A stretch of 58,731 nt of DNA from positions 1 to 58,731 of the forward strand of contig NZ_CANLZC010000025.1 in NCBI RefSeq assembly GCF_947495455.1, read 5' to 3'. Below are positions 35,939 to 43,739 of the stretch, piece after piece. Source of the DNA: an uncultured Shewanella sp. (GTDB lineage Bacteria; Pseudomonadota; Gammaproteobacteria; Enterobacterales; Shewanellaceae). Under the pieces are notes generated by a model. The model had not been told where the DNA came from. It saw nothing but the letters and a program-made list of their open reading frames with translations, and searched no databases. The position numbers and the translations under genes were made by a program. Each line of letters opens with the position of its first letter. Positions within the stretch are counted from its first letter, which is position 1.

Positions 35939-36691
35939 ATGATTGTAAAATGGATAGATGTGCTGCCTATTAAAGGGCAAGAGCAGGCTTTTTCAATTGC
36001 TCAAGAAGCATGGGCGACCACCAATGAATGTACAGGGTTTAGCGGTCAACTCGGAGGCTGGACAACAGCCCAACGAAGCGCCGCTGCCAGCATCAATGAA
36101 AGTGCAAGGGAAAGCGGAAATCCTCATTCGCGAGCGATGTTGTTGGCATTTTGGCATGATATGCCAGCAATAGAAGACTTTATGGTGAGCAAGCATGATC
36201 TCATTGCTCATAATAATCAGCAAGCGCAAACCTATGAGGCTTGTTTAGTGCATTATTTGAGTCTTGAGCTTTCTTTGAATGATCTTGCGTTGCAACAATC
36301 TTTACAGCAGGCGATAATCGATTTTAACGCTATAAATATCAATGATATTGGCTTTATTCGTATTGCCGATTGTACGCTTAAAACAGATGAGCATGAATGG
36401 GCTGAACACGCATTTTTTCAGGATCAAATTCATGTTTGGAACCCAGCAATGCAAGCTTGTGAAGGCATGTTAGGAGGCGCGGTTGCGCGCTTTCAAAAAG
36501 AAAAAAATCGTTTCTTAGTGATTTCTTTTTGGCAAAATGAACTGTGCCATCACAAGTATTGTCAAGGGGCGTTTAAGGCGGCGAAGCGTCAAGTCAATTT
36601 GGCCGCTTACATGGATAAACTCACAGGTCATTATATTGTGATTGAACCAAAATGGCATATAGAGAAAATGGAGCGAGAAAGAAGCGTATAG
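35939..36691 (+). CDS. DUF4937/YdbC-like protein
   Basis: This 250-residue protein begins MIVKWIDVLPIKGQEQAFS and contains CTGFSGQLGGW, both typical of the DUF4937/YdbC group of dimeric alpha-beta barrel proteins. The second half repeats a similar arrangement (HVWNPAMQACEGMLGGAVAR and FLVISFWQNE), so the chain probably contains two barrels in tandem. AAGGGATGAAAC precedes the ATG. Function is unknown; monooxygenase-like folds of this type often bind small ligands. Confidence 0.75.
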   Translation: MIVKWIDVLPIKGQEQAFSIAQEAWATTNECTGFSGQLGGWTTAQRSAAASINESARESGNPHSRAMLLAFWHDMPAIEDFMVSKHDLIAHNNQQAQTYEACLVHYLSLELSLNDLALQQSLQQAIIDFNAININDIGFIRIADCTLKTDEHEWAEHAFFQDQIHVWNPAMQACEGMLGGAVARFQKEKNRFLVISFWQNELCHHKYCQGAFKAAKRQVNLAAYMDKLTGHYIVIEPKWHIEKMERERSV

Positions 36692-36821
36692 GAAATTTAT
36701 AAAGATATTTTAAATAGCTTAGCAATAAAAAAGAGTGGGTAAATATGTACTGTTTATTATTGAGATCTAGGTCTTATAATCATTATTGTTTTCCCTTATT
36801 AATTACTGTATGTTTTACCTT

Positions 36822-36942
36822 GCTAGGAACAGCTGTATGCGTTGATATTAACTATGGCGCTTATATCACTATAATTTACGGATAAATTGACTTTAGTTTA
36901 ATGTAAAAATTGATTACTTCTTATTTTTGTTCCTAGCGCCAT
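36822..36942. promoter_or_regulatory. inverted repeats upstream of the porin gene
   Basis: The segment GTTCCTAGCGCCAT (36929-36942) is complementary to two separate upstream stretches: GCTAGGAAC (36822-36830) and ATGGCGCT (36854-36861). The two pairings share bases and cannot form together. A TATAAT box lies between the arms at 36870-36875. These could be protein-binding sites around the promoter or, if transcription starts further upstream, alternative leader hairpins just before the porin ribosome site. Confidence 0.4.
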
Positions 36943-36966
36943 GATAATTAAAGGGACAATGAATAA

Positions 36967-37782
36967 ATGAAAAAATCTAGGATCGCCGCAGCTTTATTTT
37001 TAAGTTTAACCAGTGCATCAGCATTTTCGGTTAATGACAATAGCTACCACAATGAGGCTCAGTTAGAATTCCAAAGTTCAAGTGAAAACTTTTCGGACGG
37101 TGATTGGGATTTGAATTACCGTTACTATGCTTCCCCCGTTGATCAAAGCAAGGTGCCTTATGCTCTGAGTGGTTTTTTAGCACAAAGCTCAAGTATAGGG
37201 GCGCATTTTAAATTCAATAATGATATCACTGATTACCGTACATATGGCATTCAAGGACAATACGTTTTTGATTCAAAATGGTATATTGATGGTGTGATAG
37301 ACGCATCTGATAATAACCCTGATGCTTCAAGTGCCAATAATGCGACGACATATGGTATTGGTGGGGGTTACTACTTCAATGACACTTCAGTGGTTTATTT
37401 GACTTATCGACGCACAGATCAAAGCCAAGGTATGGAAGATACTGACCGTTATACATTAGGTGTTAAAGGTTATTTACCCGTTAAAGTCACTGAAGGCATA
37501 TTAATGGGAGCAGAGCTAAATAACTATCATTATTCAACGGCAGGTGTCACTTCTACTACTGACTATAATATATACGCAGACTGGTATATTACTCGCCCAT
37601 GGTCGTTCGGAGCGAGTTATACCTTGGAAGATCAAAGTGACACTGACGATATTTTCAGTATTAACACGGCTTATTTCTTGCGTCTAACTGATATGCTTTC
37701 GGCCCGTATAGAAGTTGAAAAACAGCTTGATCCAAACGAAGATGGAGTAACAGGAAAATTAATACTGAACGGTCGCTTCTAA
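36967..37782 (+). CDS. small outer-membrane beta-barrel, Shewanella-type putative porin
   Basis: This 271-residue protein has a signal peptide (MKKSRIAAALFLSLTSASAF) and then about 250 residues of alternating amphipathic beta strands rich in Tyr and Asp (YGIQGQYVFDSKWYIDGVID, YGIGGGYYFNDTSVVYLTY), ending in the terminal aromatic GRF expected of outer-membrane barrels. It resembles the small putative porins common in Shewanella. AAGGG precedes the start. Substrate preference is unknown. Confidence 0.82.
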   Translation: MKKSRIAAALFLSLTSASAFSVNDNSYHNEAQLEFQSSSENFSDGDWDLNYRYYASPVDQSKVPYALSGFLAQSSSIGAHFKFNNDITDYRTYGIQGQYVFDSKWYIDGVIDASDNNPDASSANNATTYGIGGGYYFNDTSVVYLTYRRTDQSQGMEDTDRYTLGVKGYLPVKVTEGILMGAELNNYHYSTAGVTSTTDYNIYADWYITRPWSFGASYTLEDQSDTDDIFSINTAYFLRLTDMLSARIEVEKQLDPNEDGVTGKLILNGRF

Positions 37783-38346
37783 TACTTAACTGTATATTAG
37801 AATAACGGTATAAATGAATTGGATGACTGACAATGAATGCTAGTTTTGAAGTCACTAGCATTTATGATTAAAATTTTATAGTTGAATATTACTTTATACA
37901 GCTTGAGTCATTTTATACAGCCAGATATTCAATATTGTGCCGTTATTTGTCTTCTTACTTTATTTTAATTATTGAATCCCAAATAATGAGTAGATTGTTA
38001 GCATTGTGTGAGCAGTGAAATTGACTTTATTTAGCCTCAATAGCAAGTTTTATGTTTTTTGTTTGTGAGTAAGAATGACGTTGCTGCGATAAGTAACAGG
38101 GGGAGACAGGATAACAGGGAATAAAATCATTGGTTAACGATTTTTTATCGTGATAATCTATTGATTATTAATAAGAGTGTTGGTTATCCTGAAAATCTAA
38201 GCACCAAGTCATTATTTGAAAGCATTTCATTTGAAAGAAGCCAATAGAAAGATGGCTGACATCTTGTGCTTTAGGTTTCAGCCAAAGAACATATAACAGA
38301 AAGTGTGAATTAAAATGGAAATCAAGGGGCAGATGGAGAGTGTTAA
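37783..38346. other. gene-free stretch
   Basis: About 560 bp without a convincing gene. It is AT-rich with no repeat shared with the rest of the window. A short regulatory RNA cannot be excluded. Confidence 0.5.
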
Positions 38347-38880
38347 TTGAATCATATTGAAGTGATGAATAGCTGGTTAGCAAGAACTCGAGCAGTCGAA
38401 AAAGCCCATTTCAAAGCCTGTGTGCGATTTCGAAAATGGCATTACATTTGGGGAGGTGCTACCATTTTTAGTGCATCTTTAGCCACGACCATTACAGCTT
38501 TGTCTGAAAGTGAATCAAATATGAATTGGTTTGATACCAGTTGGGGTTTCGGGATCAGGGTGATATTAGCTTTGTTCGTACCGGTCTTCGCATCGTTAAC
38601 GACTTTTTTAAACTTTAATGTGAGATCGAAAGAGCATCACTATGCTGCGGCAAAGTTTTCGTCTCTTAAACGGGATTTGTCTATCGAAATATCTAAGTAT
38701 CATCATTCAGCGAATACCTCAAGTGATGATCCTTATCAATTTCTTAAAAAAATATGCCGAAAATGGAATCACTTAACTGAAACATCTCCTGCTTTATATA
38801 AACAAGATTGGAATAGAGAAATTGAAGCATTTGAAGAGCACTTTATTGATAAAGTCCCCGCTGTGCGTCACGTCGCCTAA
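38347..38880 (+). CDS. SLATT/DUF4231 two-helix membrane protein
   Basis: The 177-residue protein has a basic, helical N-terminus (ARTRAVEKAHFKACVRFRKW), two transmembrane helices (about 37-56 and 74-97) separated by a short acidic loop, then FNVRSKEHHYAAAKFSSLKRDL and a helical tail. This is the SLATT layout, a two-helix membrane domain proposed as a pore-forming effector of nucleotide-signal conflict systems. No nucleotide cyclase or SLOG gene is adjacent, so it stands alone. I take the TTG at 38347 as start because GGAGAG lies six bases before it; ATG 38365 is the alternative. Confidence 0.75.
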   Translation: MNHIEVMNSWLARTRAVEKAHFKACVRFRKWHYIWGGATIFSASLATTITALSESESNMNWFDTSWGFGIRVILALFVPVFASLTTFLNFNVRSKEHHYAAAKFSSLKRDLSIEISKYHHSANTSSDDPYQFLKKICRKWNHLTETSPALYKQDWNREIEAFEEHFIDKVPAVRHVA

Positions 38881-38936
38881 TAAGAGAACTGACATTCGAC
38901 TTGAGAAAAAGGGTATCATATTGCTGAGGGACGCAG

Positions 38937-39335
38937 GTGTTAAACGGACTCAATCATATTACTGTTACCGTAAAGGATTTGGACGAGTCCTTTATTTTTT
39001 ATGTGGATCTTTTAGGCATGAAACCTCATGCTAAATGGGATAAAGGTGCCTATTTATCATTAGGTGAACTTTGGTTTTGTTTATCTTGTGACGAGGTTAG
39101 CCCTAGCCAAGATTACACTCATATTGCTTTTGATGTTTCTTGTTCAAATTTCCCACTATTACAATCGCAATTAATGGCGGCAGGAGTCGCACAATGGAAG
39201 CAAAATAGCAGTGAAGGTGATTCACTTTATATATTCGATCCAAACGGGCATAAACTAGAGATACATGTCGGTTGTCTTAATAATCGACTTGATTCTTTAA
39301 AAATCAAGCCATATAAGAGCTTGCAACTCTTTTAA
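38937..39335 (+). CDS. fosA: FosA, fosfomycin glutathione transferase
   Basis: The 132-residue protein is a single vicinal-oxygen-chelate monomer closely resembling FosA. FosA dimers open the epoxide of fosfomycin with glutathione, using Mn2+ and K+. The metal ligands are present: His7 (LNHITV), His62 (DYTHIAFD) and Glu108 (HKLEIHVG). The signature WKQNSSEGDSLYIFDPNGH is intact. The start is GTG with GAGGG upstream. It sits between chromosomal genes without mobile-element flanks, as expected for an intrinsic determinant. Confidence 0.9.
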   Translation: MLNGLNHITVTVKDLDESFIFYVDLLGMKPHAKWDKGAYLSLGELWFCLSCDEVSPSQDYTHIAFDVSCSNFPLLQSQLMAAGVAQWKQNSSEGDSLYIFDPNGHKLEIHVGCLNNRLDSLKIKPYKSLQLF

Positions 39336-39550
39336 AAGTAGATGTACAAAGTGACGAATAGATTGTTCAATAAAGATAAAAAATGATTGCTCGGTTTCTT
39401 TTCATCTTACATTGAGGAGTCCATTTTGTGTATTCATTACTTCAGCGATGTAAAGTTTTGCTAACTTGAATATCGATACAACTCGCATGAGCGAAAGCAA
39501 AGTATTAAGATGTTTGAATACGCGCTTAGCTATAAAGACTTAAAACACCT

Positions 39551-41362
39551 ATGACAAACAAACACCCTTTGAAAACCGTACCATTGATTTCGACCCTTGA
39601 CGCCCTTGCGATTTCGGTAAACTACTCCCTTATGGATACGCTTAATTGCGATCCTGATGCATCAACAAACGGTGTCGACTTCGCCCCTAGGCAAGTTTTC
39701 TCAGGGCATTATGTTCCCATCAAGCCTACGCCAATTCAAAATCCAGAGTATGTGACCCATAGTAAAACCTTTTTTTCAGAGCTTGGTTTTGACGACGCTA
39801 TGGCAGAGTCTGCCGATTTTATTCGTCTGTTTTCCGGAGATCTTTCTCAAGTACCTACGCCGATGCGTAAGGTCGGTTGGGCAACGGGGTATGCACTGTC
39901 CATTTACGGCACCGAGTATATTCAGCAGTGTCCCTTTGGCACTGGAAACGGCTATGGTGATGGCCGTGCGATTTCTGTGCTTGAGGCTGTGATTAAGGGG
40001 CAACGCTGGGAAATGCAATTAAAAGGTGGCGGCCCCACGCCATATTGTCGCGGTGCAGATGGCCGGGCTGTCTTGCGTTCAAGTATTCGCGAGTTTTTAG
40101 CTCAAGAGCATATGCACGCATTGGGCGTGCCCACCTCACGTTCGTTAAGTTTGTATGTATCAAAAACGGAGAAGGTCAAGCGGCCTTGGTATTCAGCAGG
40201 TTCGTACTCTAAGGATCCCGACATGATGATTTCGGAATCTGTTGCTATCTCGACTCGTGTGGCTCCCTCGTTTATTCGTGTTGGCCAATTGGAACTGTTT
40301 TCCCGCCGCGCCCGTCACAAGGCACACTCAAATGCGATGGAAGAACTTGAGAAGATTGTCCTGCACTTAATCGATCGTGAGTATGCTGATGTTATCGATA
40401 GCCAACTTGATCTTTCAGATAAAGTCATATTACTGGCACGGGAGTTCCAATACCGCTTGACTTCTCTGGTGGCGAATTGGATCCGCGTCGGTTTTTGCCA
40501 AGGCAATTTTAACAGTGATAATTGCGCAGCGGGGGGATTTACACTGGATTATGGTCCCTTTGGCTTTTGTGATGTGTTTAATCCCTATTATCAGCCTTGG
40601 ACGGGTGGGGGTGAGCATTTCTCATTGATGAATCAACCTCAAGCGGCGCAGCGAAATTTTGATATGTTCTGCTCAGCTATGCGCCCTTTGCTCCTATCGA
40701 TTTATGGTGACTCTCATGATAGTTTGCTCGCCCTCGATGAAATACAAGCGGGTTTTTCTCAAGTCATGTCCAGTGAAATGGACAAAATGTGGGCTGCTAA
40801 GTTGGGTTTCAGCCAAGTGCCGAACAAATCGCTTTTTAGCGCCTTACTCAGTGAACTCAAGGGGCTTATGATGCAAACACCTTTGGATTATACGATTTTC
40901 TTTCGCGAGCTATCATCAATCCCTAAGGATGTTGGCCCACTTAAAAAAAGCTTCTATGATGAGTTATACAATAACAGAAGGCAAGATACTGATCTCAAAG
41001 AGAGTAGCCTCAAAAAGAGTGGCCTCAAAGAGAGAGAGCAAGGTTGGAATGAGTGGCTGGTAAAATGGAAAATGCTTCTCAATAGTGATCGAGATATGCA
41101 TGGGGCTTTCCCCCGTTCTACTGAAGCAGTCTCGCAGCAGATGAAGCGTATTAACCCCAAATATATTCTGCGAGAGTGGTTTGTTATGCCAGCTTATCAG
41201 CAAGCGGCTATGGGGAATTATGCCCTCGTTCGAGAACTGCAAGAGGTGATGAGCCAGCCCTATGCAGAGCATTCAAAAGAGGTAGAAGATAAATATTACC
41301 GATTGAAACCCCTTGAGTATTTTTCGGTGGGAGGATTGTCCCATTTGAGTTGTTCTTCGTGA
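39551..41362 (+). CDS. selO: SelO/YdiU protein adenylyltransferase
   Basis: This 603-residue pseudokinase-fold enzyme transfers AMP to Ser, Thr or Tyr of proteins and is linked to redox control. Key segments are [49 protein letters not shown] and [13 protein letters not shown]. It ends in the family-typical SHLSCSS tail. Between about residues 477 and 495 there is an insertion made of near-repeats ([14 protein letters not shown]) that looks like local sequence slippage. A 24-bp perfect hairpin lies 50 bp after the stop. Confidence 0.93.
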   Translation: MTNKHPLKTVPLISTLDALAISVNYSLMDTLNCDPDASTNGVDFAPRQVFSGHYVPIKPTPIQNPEYVTHSKTFFSELGFDDAMAESADFIRLFSGDLSQVPTPMRKVGWATGYALSIYGTEYIQQCPFGTGNGYGDGRAISVLEAVIKGQRWEMQLKGGGPTPYCRGADGRAVLRSSIREFLAQEHMHALGVPTSRSLSLYVSKTEKVKRPWYSAGSYSKDPDMMISESVAISTRVAPSFIRVGQLELFSRRARHKAHSNAMEELEKIVLHLIDREYADVIDSQLDLSDKVILLAREFQYRLTSLVANWIRVGFCQGNFNSDNCAAGGFTLDYGPFGFCDVFNPYYQPWTGGGEHFSLMNQPQAAQRNFDMFCSAMRPLLLSIYGDSHDSLLALDEIQAGFSQVMSSEMDKMWAAKLGFSQVPNKSLFSALLSELKGLMMQTPLDYTIFFRELSSIPKDVGPLKKSFYDELYNNRRQDTDLKESSLKKSGLKEREQGWNEWLVKWKMLLNSDRDMHGAFPRSTEAVSQQMKRINPKYILREWFVMPAYQQAAMGNYALVRELQEVMSQPYAEHSKEVEDKYYRLKPLEYFSVGGLSHLSCSS

Positions 41363-41413
41363 CACTTTGATTTCAAAAATAAAGGTGACTTTACTTTAGT
41401 CTGCGTGTCGGTC

Positions 41414-41437
41414 ACTGACGCCAAAGTTGGCGTCAGT
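41414..41437. terminator. perfect hairpin after selO
   Basis: ACTGACGCCAA / TTGGCGTCAGT form an 11-bp perfect stem with a 2-nt centre. There is no T-run, so this may be a protein-binding palindrome or a weak terminator in the selO-yiiM gap. Confidence 0.45.
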
Positions 41438-41472
41438 TATGATTGTGAGTTATTTCTTAAATAGGCTTTAAA

Positions 41473-42120
41473 ATGAAAATCATATCAACCAATATTTCAA
41501 AAATAAAAACAGTCTTATATAACGGCAAAGAGGTGACAACAGGGATATTTAAGCAACCGATTGATGGCGAAGTGGCCATTGAGAAGCTCAATATTATGGG
41601 TGATGAACAAGCGGATCGTATTCATCATGGTGGTGAAGATAAAGCTGTTTATGCGTTTTCATTCCATCACTATGACTATTGGAAGCCTATTTTAAACAAG
41701 CGTCAGCTATCGAATGGCTCTTTTGGTGAAAATTTTACCATATCAAACCTTTTTGAAGAGAATATCCATATTGGCGATCAGCTTCGTATCGGCACAGCTT
41801 TACTTGAAGTGAGTCAACCAAGAGTGCCTTGCTATAAACTGGGTCTGGCGCTGGATAATAAGGATGTGGTTAAACTCTTCACAAAAAATTGCCGTACAGG
41901 TATTTATTTTCGAGTACTGGAACCTGGAATCGCCAAAACGGGGCATTCGGTACTCATTGAAAAAAAGTCGAGTCATGGTGTGACTATTAAGGATCTCTTT
42001 CAGGCTTATTTTGACAGGCATTATGTTGGCGCCGATGATGTCTTGACTGAAGCCTTAAGCTTGAGGGCTTTAGCACCTGAATGGAAAAAGAAAATAGAGA
42101 AAAGATTGTCTGCTATTTAA
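41473..42120 (+). CDS. yiiM: YiiM-type MOSC domain protein
   Basis: The 215-residue protein has a MOSC domain of the YiiM group. DRIHHGGEDKAVYAFSFHHY, FGENFT and the conserved Cys in SQPRVPCYKLGLAL match enzymes that use the molybdenum cofactor to reduce N-hydroxylated bases. Its stop codon now lies on the junction with the miniature element: the first two bases belong to the target duplication and the last to the element. Before insertion the codon would have been TAG, so protein length did not change. Confidence 0.9.
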   Translation: MKIISTNISKIKTVLYNGKEVTTGIFKQPIDGEVAIEKLNIMGDEQADRIHHGGEDKAVYAFSFHHYDYWKPILNKRQLSNGSFGENFTISNLFEENIHIGDQLRIGTALLEVSQPRVPCYKLGLALDNKDVVKLFTKNCRTGIYFRVLEPGIAKTGHSVLIEKKSSHGVTIKDLFQAYFDRHYVGADDVLTEALSLRALAPEWKKKIEKRLSAI

Positions 42121-42347
42121 CCTGAATTCGGGATAAGCAGCGCCGCTTAATAGCACTATTTCTGCCGCTATCTGTGTTGTGCTTTCTACTAATAGCCTGC
42201 TATTAGATACGAAATCACGCCTTGATATCGACAAAAATTGCAGTATTAAGCCAAGTTCGAAAATAAAGAATGACCCAATTTCATTCAATTTTTTGATATT
42301 AAGTGGGTTACCTAACATTTTTGACACTCATTATCCCGAGTTCAGGT
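42120..42347. mobile_element. 228-bp miniature inverted-repeat element, copy 2
   Basis: Same length and ends as the copy at 30031-30258 (ACCTGAATTCGGGATAA / TTATCCCGAGTTCAGGT). It is flanked by the 6-bp target duplication TATTTA (42114-42119 and 42348-42353). It is inserted exactly at the end of yiiM. Confidence 0.88.
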
Positions 42348-42392
42348 TATTTAGTCATTAGCGGGAGCAATGAGAAGCCATCTCAAGGAGCC

Positions 42393-42445
42393 TATACCCG
42401 TGATACTTCAAGATGAATCCTGCAAATTGAAGTTTCACGGGTATA
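42393..42445. repeat. palindromic hairpin repeat
   Basis: TATACCCGTGATACTTCAA and TTGAAGTTTCACGGGTATA form an imperfect stem of about 19 bp with a 15-nt loop. It looks like a small palindromic intergenic repeat lying between two miniature elements. It could also work as a bidirectional hairpin between the convergent yiiM and yciK genes. Confidence 0.75.
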
Positions 42446-42447
42446 TA

Positions 42448-42713
42448 ATACCAATCTAAGTAAATAAGTGATCATTCAGCGGGAATTAGAAATGCGGTAG
42501 GTAAGGCGTCTGTTTGATGCTAATAGTTATTCTATATCGAAAATAGACAACGCAGCATAACGTATTTTTAAACCCGCACAGAGTGAGTCACTCAGGCATT
42601 TCACTTCTGTGTTGCATTAATTTGAAAGGGAATGACCCTTACTGCATCAATGCGCCTTGAATTGAAAAGCCTGAGTGGCTCTGAATGGTTCGTTTACTTA
42701 CTTAGATTGGTAT
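42448..42713. mobile_element. 266-bp miniature element (ATACCAAT ends), copy 2
   Basis: Same length as the element at 32319-32584 with matching ends ATACCAAT / ATTGGTAT and shared internal blocks such as TTCAGCGGGAATT and TGCGCCTTGAATTGAAAAGC. TAA stands at both junctions. Its right end is four bases from the stop codon of yciK. Confidence 0.85.
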
Positions 42714-42717
42714 AAGA

Positions 42718-43467
42718 TTATTTCAAAGGCGCTTGCGCGTTTAATTGTTGTCCTGTCACTGCAATTGAATCATCGCCCATTAAATAAAGATATGCGGGCA
42801 TGATATCTTCTGGTGTCTTGAGGGTTTCAGGATTTTCTGCGGGGTAGGCGGTTGCTCGCATTTCTGTTCGAGTCGCGCCAGGATTGATGGTGTTGACGCG
42901 GATCTGGGTGTCTTCATATTCATGAGCCAGTAACTGCATTAAGCCTTCGGTGGCAAACTTGGATATTGAATATTCTCCCCAAAATGCGCGCCCTTTACGC
43001 CCCACACTGCTTGATGTCAATAAAATCGAGGCTCGAGGCGCTTTTTTCATTACAGGCAGTAAGGCTTTGGTCATCATGATCTTGGCATAGACATTGATCT
43101 GCATGACTTCTTCGATGGAACTCATAGAGATTTGTTCAAAAGGGCCTAATACACCCAGTATGCTTGCATTATGCAATAACCCATCTAAATGACCGAATTG
43201 TTCTTCTATGGTGTCAGCCATATCTTTGTAGTTTTGCTCAGTCGCACCTTTTAAATCAAGAGGGATAATTGCAGGTGTTGGGTAACCCGCTTGTTCTATT
43301 TCATCATAGACGGCTTCAAGTTTTTTTACGGTGCGCCCTAATAGTATGACGGTTGCGCCATGAGCGGCAAAAGTGATAGCTGCCGTGCGGCCAATACCGT
43401 CACCCGCACCTGTCACAAGAATGGTTTTATTTTTGAGTAAATCTTTTTTTGCTTGATATTCCAACAT
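42718..43467 (-). CDS. yciK: YciK-type short-chain dehydrogenase/reductase
   Basis: The 249-residue NAD(P)-dependent oxidoreductase has TGAGDGIGRTAA (nucleotide binding, from about residue 20), the HNAS motif (LLHNASILG) and the catalytic Ser...Tyr-x-x-x-Lys (LLTSSS and EYSISK). It is close to E. coli YciK, whose substrate is unknown. I take the ATG at 43467 (MLEYQAKKDLL) because this N-terminus matches the family; the open frame runs further upstream to 43515. It is divergent from the lipase gene. Confidence 0.88.
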   Translation of the reverse strand: MLEYQAKKDLLKNKTILVTGAGDGIGRTAAITFAAHGATVILLGRTVKKLEAVYDEIEQAGYPTPAIIPLDLKGATEQNYKDMADTIEEQFGHLDGLLHNASILGVLGPFEQISMSSIEEVMQINVYAKIMMTKALLPVMKKAPRASILLTSSSVGRKGRAFWGEYSISKFATEGLMQLLAHEYEDTQIRVNTINPGATRTEMRATAYPAENPETLKTPEDIMPAYLYLMGDDSIAVTGQQLNAQAPLK

Positions 43468-43739
43468 GGATCCATTTTTCCTAGTCAATCGAAAGCGGAT
43501 GATATCGGCCATCATCGCTTAAATAAACACCTGTTTTAAACGTTTGAATAAGGTTGTCACAATCTAATACTAAAAGACAGTAACAAAAATGTAGCCAATT
43601 CAATGATTTTACGTTAAATTCTACATCTCTTTTACTGAGTATAAGATTGACTCGGTGCAATATAGCCATATGTTACAGAATTTTGTGGCTAATTTCCTTT
43701 GGAAAATAAAATTATTACAACAAGATTTGGGAACTCAGA

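Noticed and set aside
42179..42361. 60-residue frame similar to the one at 30090
   Set aside because: Similarity reflects two copies of the same miniature element, not a conserved gene.
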